Positions 9,658-19,419 of a stretch of 64,000 bases of DNA are shown here, in pieces. The translations under genes and the position numbers were made by a program. Under the pieces are notes generated by a model. The model saw only the letters and a program-made list of their open reading frames with translations, had not been told where the DNA came from and ran no database searches. Numbering within the stretch: position 1 is the stretch's first letter; the number at the start of each line of letters is the position of its first letter. Source of the stretch: Parabacteroides sp. PH5-46 (GTDB lineage: Bacteria; Bacteroidota; Bacteroidia; Bacteroidales; Tannerellaceae); assembly GCF_029892785.1 (NCBI RefSeq), contig NZ_JARXXA010000005.1, positions 186,001-250,000 on the forward strand, given 5' to 3'.

Positions 9658-11657
9658 TTAGTCCAGCACACAGCGCACAGAAAAAGCGAATGCACTAGGA
9701 GTTATATTCGTAGTTACTTTTGCTGAAGAAAAGGATAGATTGTAGCCAAACATATTTAAAGATAAAACCGAACTCGCTGCCCAGAGATTACCTTCTAAAC
9801 CTTGATTATTAGCCACACCATTTACCCTATTTCGATTCCCGGTTACCGGTAGATAAAGTATATCTTTCCCATCATCAGATTTGATTTCTAAGCGTTTATT
9901 GTTTATATCCCATTTTATCCTACCCGTTTCAGAGTAACCCTCATTTTTGTAGATAGTCGTTATAGCCGTTAGTTCATCCAACGTAGGTACACGCCAGCCA
10001 TCCGGACAAGGTCCCTGGCGATTGTCGCCCGACCAAAGGTCATCTCTGAGATCAGTTAACCAACTATAGGTAGTTTTCGACCCATTAATAAACTTATCTT
10101 TAGCAGTCCCCGTTGTAGCTGTTACCAAATCCAAAGGACCTTGAATCGTATCGGTAATGGTTCCTGTTCCTGCTGCGTAGGTGAAGCCTATATTACGCCC
10201 CCATTGGTAAAGTAAACCATGATGTTTTACATCCGTAGTAATGCCTACTTCCGATGCTCCTACGTTCACCGGAGCCCAATAAACGCCACCAACCAGTACC
10301 GGTTTTTCTTTCGTGCTAACGTAAGCGGGGATACTTTTAATGTAGAAGGTATCTCTTTCTTCCGGCTGGGCATTGTTTACGATTTCTATCCGTGTGTGAA
10401 GAAGAGTCTTTTGTACAGGAATACTTATTTGGTGTTCCTGCAAATAACCTGCAGCATATGTCAGAATAGGTTCCGGGGAAGTAACTGTTACTTTTTCGGT
10501 TCCATCACCTGTGCCGTATAAGTAAGTGACATCTACGCGTGTACCGGAAAAGTTATAGGTTTTAACCGGAATTTTTAAGGTGGCTGTAGCTGTGGCATTC
10601 GTAGCATCACAGATATTACCACTCAGTATAGTACCCGCTCCGATAACAGTAGCAGTACCTACTATCATTTTGTCGGTTTCAGGTACAGCTGTATGCTCGC
10701 CGCCATCATCCGCCCAGTCAACAGCAGAGATCTCAAGATTGGGTTTATTAGCCTCTATTGTCTTTACACTCAAAACGTAACGCTTATTGGCTTCTATTGT
10801 CTGCTCACTTTTCAGGCTGTAGATACGGCCTTCACCCATAAACGTACCCTCAAACGAAATGACCAACTTGTCTGCCCCCATCTCTGTAGGGTAGATATAG
10901 AAAAGGCTTTCGATAGGGGTAGCGGTGTTAGCATTTGCCTCAGCCGCATAATCTATCAAGGGCAGAGTACCTGTTGCCAGCGTTGGCTTAGGACTACCCG
11001 TAGCTCCTCCAAACACATAACCCTGCAAGTTTACATTCTCTATAATAATTTTTTCTACTGTAAAATTGGTTTGAGTCGCATCGTTTATAATATCAAAGCG
11101 GGCTACACGACGTGTCAGTTTTACTTGCAAATCGCCTGCTTGAACGTTTTCCACATCGTTTATTTCCTTGCGGGCTGTCATCAGAAGCGGAGTTTTCAGT
11201 AGTCCGCTCTGCACATCCGACAGGCGTTCCAGAAAGTCGGCTTCCGTAGTAGCTCCGGCATTGATATTTGCCAAGGATGAGGCATTACCCTCTCCGTTCG
11301 CTACAAAATAAAAGATATGTTTACCCGTACGTCCGGTTACGTCTATCGTAGCCGTAAGGTCTGTACCCTGCTGCTTAAAGTCACTTCCACCTACACGGAA
11401 GACCTTTTGCAAAAGGCTAGGTTTGCTTTCTGCAGAATTATCCTTAAACATATATATTTCAAGGGAATCTACTGCATTTTCATTGACTGAAGCTACGGAG
11501 CATAAGTAATCGCTTGTCTTTTCCCCTGAAGCCGGAAAGTAATAAAGCCTTCGCCTGATGGGATAGAAGAAACATCTACATATTTTTCCTCTTCATTACA
11601 AGCTGTTAGTAATACTGCACTCAGCAAAAACGTATAAAAAATGATTTTGTTTATCAT
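9658..11657 (-). pseudogene. Fimbrillin-like surface lipoprotein with FISUMP C-terminal domain, frameshifted
   Basis: An open frame of 597 codons (9658-11451) lacks a signal peptide, but reading further upstream shows the missing start in another frame. An ATG at 11657 encodes MINKIIFYTFLLSAVLLTAC, a lipoprotein signal with Cys20, then continues to a stop near 11500. The downstream frame continues upstream through residues like SVNENAVDSLEIYMFKDN, typical of the fimbrillin N-terminal domain. Joining the two needs a -1 shift (or one inserted base) somewhere in about 11505-11575. The C terminus has GPCPDGWRVPTLDELTAI and a final FSVRCVLD, the Fibrobacter major paralogous (FISUMP) domain. It may be a real mutation, a sequencing error, or a switchable gene. 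Confidence 0.75.
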
Positions 11658-11703
11658 CTGCGTTAATGGTTTATGATTAATTATAACTATTTGAAATCAG
11701 CCG

Positions 11704-11711
11704 CAAAAGTA
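11704..11711 (-). promoter_or_regulatory. Putative -7 element of the fimbrillin-like gene
   Basis: On the minus strand this reads TACTTTTG, matching TAnnTTTG, about 47 nt before the ATG at 11657. The -33 element is not clear. Confidence 0.45.
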
Positions 11712-12131
11712 GTCCTGTTACGGCTCTCAATTATTAACAAAAACGTCCGATTATTTAAGCAGACGGTTCCTTTTTCCGAGTAGTTTCCCCGCCTTCACTA
11801 AGCTAGAACAATATGTCACATTTTTGACAAAATGTTAATTCAGCTCTTTCATACAGGCCATATTTCGACACAAAACCGGGAAAGTTTGCAAATAAAGCCT
11901 CTAATCAGCACTTAAGCATTATCATTTTAAAAGTAATTAGTGATAAAGGAAAATAAAAAGACATATAAAATTAAAGCCATCCATTCATCATTATACATTA
12001 TTCATCCAGAATACATCTTTTTGATAATTAAAAAAGAACAGCTTTTTAGGCTGTATTTTTAGTTAACAAACCTTTCAATTTATATATTTCTGCCACGTTT
12101 TTCATCACTGGCGGAAATATATAAAGAAGTC

Positions 12132-12205
12132 ATCAAGGTGATTTTAGTAAATGATCCAAATGACTTGGCTAAATCACTTAGATCATTTACTAAAATCACC
12201 TTGAT
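12132..12205. repeat. Perfect 25-bp inverted repeat with 24-nt spacer
   Basis: Positions 12132-12156 are the exact reverse complement of 12181-12205. The arms are AT-rich but contain GATC and AAGGTGAT words. There is no T-run immediately after either arm, so it is not a classical intrinsic terminator, although it lies about 170 nt beyond the stop codon of the araC-type gene and could still end that transcript. Confidence 0.85.
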
Positions 12206-12378
12206 AAATTTGAAGAAAAGCACCATTTTAACTAAATAGTAGTTAAATTCACTTCAAGTTTTATTAAAAACTGTTTTGATTTTTATTTTTCCGACACTTT
12301 TCAAGGATATTGTTGTTATTCAAAAAGGTTATTTCTCGAAATTATGCAATAATATAAGGTATTTTAACATCAAAAAGA

Positions 12379-13275
12379 TCACAATCTGCGGTATACCAAA
12401 GGAGAAACGCCGATGCTCTTCTTGAAAAACTTCCCGAATGTAGATTGATCGGAAAAATTCAAGGTATATGCAACAGCTTGAATGGTAGAATGAGGTGATT
12501 TGATGAGCTTTTTGGCTTCCATAATCAGAGCATCAGCGAGCCATTTACTACCGGTTTTTCCGGTCTGCTCCTTCAGGGTAGATGATAGATATTGCGGAGT
12601 AATAAAAAGCTTATCAGCATAGAAGGTAAGCGGACGCCTCTCTCTGGTATACTTGGAAAGTAACTTTAAAAATTCGTCTACAATTTCTTCTTTTCTCGAA
12701 AGTATGGGTTGTACTAAATCATTGTTTTTCTTTACAAAGACACCCAGAAGTTCCAATAACAACCCGGTAGTAGCATTATGCACCACCTCTTGCTGAAAAG
12801 CGTGTGTGCGAGACCTGATCTTCTCCTGTAGCAAAAGGAGCGCTTTTTGCAGACCGGCATTTTCCTCTGGCTCCAGGGGTGTAACAGGTTTTCTTTTCAA
12901 AGACATATAATTGTAAAAGCCCTTTTTTTCATGTACCACCTCTCCCAGAAACAGCTTGTCTATTATCAGGAATTGGGCATTGAAATCATCGCTCATTTCT
13001 GTAAGCTGAAAAATATGGCTCGGCATGATAAATGCCAGTTTATCAGGTGCAATACGATAGGTTTCATAATCCAGTTTGATCTCTGCCTGCCCGCTCCGGA
13101 CAAGAATCAATAGGAAAGAGTTTACATCCCTTACCTCTGCCGGCATTCTCTCTTCCAGCTCATTTGCCATATGTATTGCATCTATGTGACCCATTGTCAG
13201 GACATTCTGAAACTTATCAACTCTTGTCATCTTATCAACAAATGCAAATGTTTTAAAAACAAGTTCTGTATCCAT
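12379..13275 (-). CDS. AraC-family transcriptional regulator
   Basis: The 298-residue protein has a cupin-like N-terminal half (FLLILVRSGQAEIKLDYETYRI and AFIMPSHIFQL) and a C-terminal AraC double helix-turn-helix, with the end YTLNFSDQSTFGKFFKKSIGVSPLVYRR being the family signature. It is the last gene after the RND efflux operon, 60 nt downstream of the outer-membrane channel gene and on the same strand, so it may be co-transcribed and may control the pump. The ligand is unknown. Confidence 0.92.
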   Translation of the reverse strand: MDTELVFKTFAFVDKMTRVDKFQNVLTMGHIDAIHMANELEERMPAEVRDVNSFLLILVRSGQAEIKLDYETYRIAPDKLAFIMPSHIFQLTEMSDDFNAQFLIIDKLFLGEVVHEKKGFYNYMSLKRKPVTPLEPEENAGLQKALLLLQEKIRSRTHAFQQEVVHNATTGLLLELLGVFVKKNNDLVQPILSRKEEIVDEFLKLLSKYTRERRPLTFYADKLFITPQYLSSTLKEQTGKTGSKWLADALIMEAKKLIKSPHSTIQAVAYTLNFSDQSTFGKFFKKSIGVSPLVYRRL

Positions 13276-13335
13276 AATATTTGTTTTTCCTGATTATTTA
13301 ACTTTTATATAAAACAATAATGCACTTAAATTGTT

Positions 13336-14745
13336 TTACTCTATTCCCCCGCCCAGGGCCTTATAGAGATTGACAGTGCATTGCAATTGCTCCAGCCGAT
13401 CGTTTACTCGGCTAAGCTGTGCAGATAGTAAGTTTTGCTCGGCATTCAACACCTCTGTATAGTTGGCTACACCAGCTTTCAGGAGTTCCTGGGTAAAGGA
13501 AACAGACTTTTTACAGGCTTCTATCTGTTGCTCTCTTGTTTCGTTTTTTCTCAGGGAAGAATCGAAAGAATAGAGTATATTAGTCACCTCCTGTCCTGCC
13601 TCCAAGACGGATTGCTCAAACGTCAACAAGGCTTCCTGTTGCTGCGCCTTCGCTATTTTCAGATTGCCAATCAGTTGCTTCTTTGCAAAAAGAGGCTGAC
13701 TCAGCCCTCCGACAATACTGGCAAACAGGTTTTCCGGCTTAAAGAAATTAGACAGCGTATTGGCTGTTGCATACCCTAACGAGCCAGTACTGAGCGCAAT
13801 AGAAGGATAAAAACTGGCCTGTGCCGCATTGGTAAGCTCGAATGCCGAGCGAAAAGACAACTCCGCCTGTTGTACGTCCGGACGCCGGGCCAAGGCCTGC
13901 ACAGGGATACCATACTCCAGCTGAGTAGGATATTGCTGCTCGGAGATGTTGCGACGGCTTATCTCTCCCGGTTTGCGTCCAAGCATGGTAGAGAGGGAGT
14001 TCTCCAGTTGCCGTATCTGACTTTCCAGGTCGGGTATGCTGGCAAGTGTGCTGTACAACAATGACTTGCTTTGCTCTACAGCTGCTCCGTTCTGCAAACC
14101 GGCGTTCTTGAGGTCTTCCATCGTTTGCACGTTTTCCCTCATCAGTTTAACGGTTTCAACAGTGATAGCCAATTTCTCATCCAAGGCCAAGAGCGAATAA
14201 TACGAGGTAGCGATATTTGCTACTAAAGACGTCTGAATAAGGTTCTTATACGCGTGGCTATTGAGGAATTGCGCGTATTTAGCCCTCGATTGCCTGTTGA
14301 GTTTTCCCCAAACATCCAGCTCCCAGCCAACCGATATGCCAAGGGAGTAATTGGTAGAGTGATATCCCAGTACATCTTTCCCCTGGGCTCCGTTACTGCT
14401 ACGCGAATGGTTCACCTGCCCTACCAAGGCTACATCAGGAAAGTAGGCTGCTTTTGCCATACCCAGGCTGGCTTCGGCCTGCTGTATACGGGTGTAGGCT
14501 ATCTGCAGGTTGTAATTGTTCTCTATCCCTTCTTCGATAAGGGCTACAAGAGAGGGGTCGGAAAAATACTCCTTCCAGGGTATATTGGCTATAGTAGTCG
14601 TATCGGAAGAAGTCCTTTCTCCATATAAGTTATCTGTATCTATGTCAGGTGTTTTATATTGATTTGTCACCTGACAGGAGGATAGCCCTACCAGGGCAAC
14701 AAGCCCCAGTAGAACAACTCCTTTTGTATATCTGTATTGCTTCAT
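13336..14745 (-). CDS. RND efflux outer-membrane channel (TolC/OprM, NodT-type lipoprotein)
   Basis: This 469-residue protein has a lipoprotein signal (LSSC, Cys24) and two OEP-family repeats; hallmark segments are IPWKEYFSDPSLVALIEEGIENNYNLQIA, given in part, and LARRPDVQQAELSFRSA near 278-294. Members form the trimeric outer-membrane duct of tripartite pumps. It follows the inner-membrane pump gene with a 2-nt gap, so the two are translationally close. The complete three-component set is present in this operon. Confidence 0.95.
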   Translation of the reverse strand: MKQYRYTKGVVLLGLVALVGLSSCQVTNQYKTPDIDTDNLYGERTSSDTTTIANIPWKEYFSDPSLVALIEEGIENNYNLQIAYTRIQQAEASLGMAKAAYFPDVALVGQVNHSRSSNGAQGKDVLGYHSTNYSLGISVGWELDVWGKLNRQSRAKYAQFLNSHAYKNLIQTSLVANIATSYYSLLALDEKLAITVETVKLMRENVQTMEDLKNAGLQNGAAVEQSKSLLYSTLASIPDLESQIRQLENSLSTMLGRKPGEISRRNISEQQYPTQLEYGIPVQALARRPDVQQAELSFRSAFELTNAAQASFYPSIALSTGSLGYATANTLSNFFKPENLFASIVGGLSQPLFAKKQLIGNLKIAKAQQQEALLTFEQSVLEAGQEVTNILYSFDSSLRKNETREQQIEACKKSVSFTQELLKAGVANYTEVLNAEQNLLSAQLSRVNDRLEQLQCTVNLYKALGGGIE

Positions 14746-14747
14746 AA

Positions 14748-17700
14748 TTACTTCTTTCTTAATCGATTGATGGTTTCATCGTTTGAATTTATCATTCCCG
14801 ATTTGCTGAACCTGTCTTGTATAGACTGGAATATAATATACAGGGAGGGGATAACCAAGACGCCGATAAGCGTACCGATAAGCATACCTCCAATGGCACT
14901 GATACCGATAGAACGGTTACCGATAGCCCCTGCACCTGTAGAAATAGCCAATGGCAACAGACCGAATATAAAAGCAAAAGAGGTCATCAGAATAGGACGG
15001 AAACGGGCTACTGCTCCATTTACAGCCGCCTCAACGATACTCATGCCCTGCTTGCGCCGCTGGATGGCATACTCAACAATAAGGATGGCATTCTTTGCCA
15101 ATAATCCGATAAGCATAATGAGGGATATCTGCACATAGATATTGTTTGTAATTCCCTGGCTTAATCCGAAGGCTGACAAGAAGATAAACACACCTGCCAA
15201 ACCAACAGGCAGCGAGAAAATTACACCTAACGGCAGGATATAACTCTCATACAAAGCAGCCAACAAGAGATATACAAATATCAGACAGAGGCCGAATATC
15301 AAAACAGTTTTGCTGCTACTTTCAGACTCTTCACGCGTCATACCGGAGAACTCATAGCTATATCCCGACGGCAATGCCTGCGCTTTCACTTCTTCAATCA
15401 CTTTGATAACATCCCCTGAACTGTAACCCCCATAATAGTTAGGAATAATAGTCAGTTCCATAGACGAGTAAAGGTTAAATCGAGTACGGGTTTCAGGCCC
15501 TGTAACGTCTGTTATAGTCAGAAATTCCGTTACCGGAGCCATTTCTCCACTTGCCGTCTTTACGAACAGACCGTCCAAGTCGTCTAGCTTAGACCGATAT
15601 TCGGGTGATGCCTGTACCATGACGCGGAATTGCTTCCCGTAGAGGTTGAAGTTGGATATATACTGGCTACCTATATAGGCCTGTAAAGTCCCCATTACAT
15701 CGCTCAGGGTTAAACCGGCATCCTTGATCTTGGGCATATTAGCCTCCAGTTGCTTCTGGGGGAAGTTGGGGTTGAAAGTCGTCATAGCTATCATTACCTC
15801 TTCCCTTTCGTTCATACGGGCCAGGAAATCATTGGTTATATCGTAAAACTTATAGATATCGCCACCGGTACGGTCTTGCAGGTTTACCGACACCCCACTA
15901 CTCAGTCCAAATCCCTGAATGGTAGGCGTACCGAAGAACATGAAAGTAGCGTTGTTTATAGACTTGGTCTTCTCCGTCAGCATGGCAGCGACTTCATTGG
16001 CTGTAATCTTGCGGTTGTTCCAATGGTCCATCTTTATAATGACAGAACCATACGAGCTACCCATCCCGCTCATGAAGCTTATACCATTAATACTACCTAC
16101 ATGCTTTACTTCAGGAATCTCGTTCGCCATTTTCACAACTGCCTGAAGTACGGAATCGGTTCTTTCAAGTGAAGAGCCGGGAGGTAGTGTAATCATACCC
16201 ATAACACCTCCACTATCTTCTTGCGGAACGAATCCGGTAGGTAATATGTTCATTAAACCGAAGAGTATGGCAGCACTTACCCCTATTATGGCAACTGTAA
16301 TCCAACGATGCCCTTTCTTACCCAGGAAGACGAGAGACTTTCTGTACTTAGAGGTAGTAGCCGTAAAGCCCACATTGAAGTAATAGTAGAAGCGTTGGAG
16401 GAAGTTCTTTTTCTCCAGTTCTTCGTCATGCGGCTTCAGGAAAAGGGCACATAAAGCAGGACTCAACGTCAAAGCATTAATCGCCGAAATACCGATAGCA
16501 ACTGCCAGTGTAAGACCAAATTGCTTATAGAATATACCACTTGTTCCGCCAATAAAGCTAACCGGGATAAATACCGATGCCATCACCAATGTAATAGAGA
16601 CAATAGCCGGAGCAATCTCTCCCATAGCTTTGATGGCTGCCTCTTTCGGGTCTTTCGTTCCGCTTTCGAGTTCGGCATGTACCGCCTCGACGACGACAAT
16701 GGCATCATCCACCACTATACCGATAGCCAACACCAAAGCAAACAATGTCAGCAAGTTGATAGAGAATCCCATGATCCAGAGGAAGAAAAATGTCCCTACA
16801 ATAGCTACCGGTACGGCAATAGCCGGTATAAGCGTAGACCTGAAATTCTGCAAAAAGATAAAGACAACAAGGAAGACAAGTAGGAAGGCTTCAATCAATG
16901 TTGTAATAACCTTGCTGATAGAGACATTCAGGAAGTCGCTTACGTCCATCAGGTAGGTAAATTTCAATCCCGGAGGAAGGTCTTCCGCAGCCTTGTCCAA
17001 TTCGGCTTTTACATTGGTAAGTACTTCCTGCGCATTAGAGCCTGCCGTCTGCGTAATAGCCATCATAATAGATGCTTTTCCATCTGTGGTGGTAGATACA
17101 CTATACATAAGCGATCCCAACTCTACATCAGCCACATCACTCATCCGTACGATCTTTCCATCCTGCGAACGCACAATGATGTCTTCAAACTCTTCCACAG
17201 AAGAAAGCCTTCCGGTATATTTCAGGGTGTATTGAAAAGCCTGGTTACTGTTCTCTCCCAACTGACCGGGAGCCGCTTCTATATTCTGGTCTCGCAAAGC
17301 TGCGATTACCTCGTTAGTTGATATCTTATACGATGCCATTACATCGGGTTTCAACCAGATACGCATCGAATAGTCGTTTGCTCCATATACCTGGGCATTC
17401 CCTACTCCATACACACGCTTAATCTGGGGAATGATGTTGATATTGGCATAGTTTTGCAGGAATTTGGAGTCATAATCGGGATTCTCCGACACAAATGACA
17501 TCATCAGAATATTACTTGTCTGCTGCTTGCGGACAGTTACTCCGGCTTGTGTTACCTCTGCCGGCAACAGGGAGGAAGCCTGATTTACCAAGTTCTGCAC
17601 GTTAACCGTCGCCATGTCGGGGTTGATCCCCTGTTTGAAATAGACAGTTATATTCGCAGAGCCGGTTTCAGCAGACGATGTCATATACGTCATACCTTCC

Positions 17701-17915
17701 ACCCCGTTGATGGCCTCTTCCAGTGGGATAATCACACTGTTCATCATCACGTCGGCATTGGCTCCGTTGTACGAGGCTTCCACTTGTACAGTAGGCGGAG
17801 CGATGTCCGGATATTGCTCTATGGGCAACATATTTAGCCCGATAATACCCAATACTACTATAATAATGGATATTACGGTAGATAATACAGGACGTTCTAT
17901 AAATGTTTTAAGCAT
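14748..17915 (-). CDS. RND inner-membrane drug/proton antiporter (AcrB/MexB, HAE1 family)
   Basis: At 1055 residues it has the full RND length with twelve membrane helices and two large periplasmic loops. It starts MLKTFIERPVLSTVISIIIV, as in AcrB-type pumps, and helix 4 carries the proton-relay pair in GIVVDDAIVVVEAV (near residue 405). The second half repeats the motif LIGLLAKNAILIVEYA. HAE1 pumps export hydrophobic or amphiphilic compounds such as antibiotics, detergents and bile salts. Substrates cannot be told from sequence. It lies between the adaptor and channel genes. Confidence 0.96.
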   Translation of the reverse strand: MLKTFIERPVLSTVISIIIVVLGIIGLNMLPIEQYPDIAPPTVQVEASYNGANADVMMNSVIIPLEEAINGVEGMTYMTSSAETGSANITVYFKQGINPDMATVNVQNLVNQASSLLPAEVTQAGVTVRKQQTSNILMMSFVSENPDYDSKFLQNYANINIIPQIKRVYGVGNAQVYGANDYSMRIWLKPDVMASYKISTNEVIAALRDQNIEAAPGQLGENSNQAFQYTLKYTGRLSSVEEFEDIIVRSQDGKIVRMSDVADVELGSLMYSVSTTTDGKASIMMAITQTAGSNAQEVLTNVKAELDKAAEDLPPGLKFTYLMDVSDFLNVSISKVITTLIEAFLLVFLVVFIFLQNFRSTLIPAIAVPVAIVGTFFFLWIMGFSINLLTLFALVLAIGIVVDDAIVVVEAVHAELESGTKDPKEAAIKAMGEIAPAIVSITLVMASVFIPVSFIGGTSGIFYKQFGLTLAVAIGISAINALTLSPALCALFLKPHDEELEKKNFLQRFYYYFNVGFTATTSKYRKSLVFLGKKGHRWITVAIIGVSAAILFGLMNILPTGFVPQEDSGGVMGMITLPPGSSLERTDSVLQAVVKMANEIPEVKHVGSINGISFMSGMGSSYGSVIIKMDHWNNRKITANEVAAMLTEKTKSINNATFMFFGTPTIQGFGLSSGVSVNLQDRTGGDIYKFYDITNDFLARMNEREEVMIAMTTFNPNFPQKQLEANMPKIKDAGLTLSDVMGTLQAYIGSQYISNFNLYGKQFRVMVQASPEYRSKLDDLDGLFVKTASGEMAPVTEFLTITDVTGPETRTRFNLYSSMELTIIPNYYGGYSSGDVIKVIEEVKAQALPSGYSYEFSGMTREESESSSKTVLIFGLCLIFVYLLLAALYESYILPLGVIFSLPVGLAGVFIFLSAFGLSQGITNNIYVQISLIMLIGLLAKNAILIVEYAIQRRKQGMSIVEAAVNGAVARFRPILMTSFAFIFGLLPLAISTGAGAIGNRSIGISAIGGMLIGTLIGVLVIPSLYIIFQSIQDRFSKSGMINSNDETINRLRKK

Positions 17916-17964
17916 AATTCTTGGTTTTTATTTCCTTTCCAAGAGGGCATAACATACCCCCTAT

Positions 17965-17980
17965 CCCCTTTCAAAAGGGG
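17965..17980. repeat. Small intercistronic hairpin
   Basis: CCCCTTT-CA-AAAGGGG lies between the adaptor and pump genes, within a C-rich/G-rich patch. It could pause ribosomes or tune the ratio of adaptor to pump mRNA. Its sequence resembles common intergenic G/C-run hairpins of Bacteroidales, from memory. Confidence 0.4.
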
Positions 17981-18015
17981 GAGTCAGGATGCTTTATTCT
18001 CTATGTATTTATCTA

Positions 18016-19146
18016 TTAATTGGAGGCTGTAAGCTCTCTTTTTACAGCTATCTTCATGCCGTTCCGAAGGGTAGCAACACCGTCTGATACGATTTTGTCG
18101 CCATCCGACAAGCCTTTTGTTACAGCATAATCCAGCCCGTTCGGCATGGATTGAACCGATATAAGATGTTGTTTTATCGAATCACCTTCCATCTTATATA
18201 CCAATACTTTATCCTGCTGATTAAAGGTGGCATGCTGTGGGATAACAAACACTTCGCTGAGGGTTTTCGGTATGACAATCTTTCCGCTTGTACCGCTTCT
18301 CAGCTTGCCGGATTTATTAGGAAATTCTGCGCGGAAATTAGCAGAGCCGGTTGTAATATCTACTGTTCCGGTGATGGTTTCTATCCTACCTCTATCTTCA
18401 TAGATGGAACCGTCAGACAGAATAAGAGTTACAGGAGGCATGTTCTTTATTTTCTCGTATTGGGTAGTACCTTCCACTCCATCCAGAAAGTCCATTAACT
18501 TGCGTTCGTTCAACGAGAAATAGGCATACACACTCCCGGTATTGGCTATACTGGTCAACGTACTGCTGCTGTTCACCAAACTACCTTTACGATAGGGAAT
18601 AGATCCTACCACTCCGTCTACAGGGCTGGTAACAGTTGTCCAACTCATCGTGGCCTGTGCGTTCTTCAGTGTGGCTTCTGCCTGTTCAAGCACAGCCTGT
18701 GCTGTTTTGTAGGCATTCTCGTAAGTTTGCAACTGAACTTCGCTGACAATACCTTTTTCCGCCAACGGACGATAGCGTTCCACATCTACTTTGGCTGTAT
18801 TCACCCGTGCCATCTCGCTGTTTACCGCAGCTCTGGCCGATGTAAGCGCTTGCTCTGAAGAAGGAGAGTTGATTTTAAACAATGCCTGCCCTGCCCTCAC
18901 TACCGAACCTTCGTCTACATATATAGCGTCTATATAACCATCCACACGAGGTTTGATTTCTATATCCTCTTGCCCTCTGATGGTAGCAGGATATACGGAT
19001 TGCATATTTGCATCCTGTTTTTTTACTACCATTACCGGATATTCCTGAGCAGTAGTCTCATGATTTGCCGTTTGATTGTTATTCCCACACGAGATCATCA
19101 TTACCATTAACATGATTACTCCGATTGTAAATTTTAGTAGATCCAT
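18016..19146 (-). CDS. RND efflux periplasmic adaptor (membrane-fusion protein, AcrA-like)
   Basis: The start at 19146 gives a 376-residue lipoprotein precursor with lipobox MISC; an in-frame ATG at 19194 would add 16 charged residues in front of the signal and is less likely. The order of parts is typical of adaptors: a lipoyl/barrel-sandwich half (VDGYIDAIYVDEGSVVRAGQ), a coiled-coil hairpin rich in Ala/Glu, the second lipoyl half (TVTSPVDGVVGSIPYRKG), then beta-barrel and membrane-proximal domains. It is the first gene of the pump operon, which runs adaptor, pump, channel, araC. Confidence 0.95.
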   Translation of the reverse strand: MDLLKFTIGVIMLMVMMISCGNNNQTANHETTAQEYPVMVVKKQDANMQSVYPATIRGQEDIEIKPRVDGYIDAIYVDEGSVVRAGQALFKINSPSSEQALTSARAAVNSEMARVNTAKVDVERYRPLAEKGIVSEVQLQTYENAYKTAQAVLEQAEATLKNAQATMSWTTVTSPVDGVVGSIPYRKGSLVNSSSTLTSIANTGSVYAYFSLNERKLMDFLDGVEGTTQYEKIKNMPPVTLILSDGSIYEDRGRIETITGTVDITTGSANFRAEFPNKSGKLRSGTSGKIVIPKTLSEVFVIPQHATFNQQDKVLVYKMEGDSIKQHLISVQSMPNGLDYAVTKGLSDGDKIVSDGVATLRNGMKIAVKRELTASN

Positions 19147-19269
19147 GATATTTCTATATTTGAATTTTTTCTTTTCAAAGGCGAAAGTCTGCAAGAATTC
19201 CGGTTTAACAAAAAAAACTCAACATACCCGGAAACTATCTGTACCAAAAGGGGATATTCCTTCAACAAT

Positions 19270-19310
19270 ACCGTTTGCTGATAGGAAACCGGCGGATAAT
19301 CCGTTTGGTT
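19270..19310. promoter_or_regulatory. Candidate direct repeat between the pump operon and the LytS/LytTR genes
   Basis: CCGTTTG occurs at 19271-19277 and 19301-19307, exactly 30 bp apart (about three DNA turns), in the divergent promoter region. LytTR regulators bind direct repeats containing a GTT core, so this is a possible site; spacing differs from best-known LytTR sites and no experiment supports it. Confidence 0.3.
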
Positions 19311-19360
19311 GAAGATTCAGGGGATTTGTTTGAAAACATGGGGTAGTTAGTTGAATAATT

Positions 19361-19368
19361 TATTTTTG
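19361..19368 (+). promoter_or_regulatory. Putative -7 element for the lytS-like gene
   Basis: TATTTTTG matches TAnnTTTG and lies about 50 nt before the ATG at 19420. A -33 element is not obvious. Confidence 0.45.
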
Positions 19369-19419
19369 TATAATGATTATTATTACTTTTAAATCGTTTT
19401 AATATCTTATGCTTACAAC

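Larger units (their letters stand above)
11658..12378. other. AT-rich intergenic region, about 720 bp
   Basis: No open reading frame of credible length was found on either strand. It contains the probable promoter of the fimbrillin-like gene (11704-11711), a weak ACAGC/GCTGT hairpin followed by T-rich sequence near 12036-12060, and a perfect long inverted repeat at 12132-12205. The rest is AT-rich without recognised signals. Confidence 0.6.

Noticed and set aside
16521-16956. Two plus-strand frames of more than 100 codons inside the RND pump gene
   Set aside because: They are reverse-strand shadows of a strongly coding region and have no family features or promoter.
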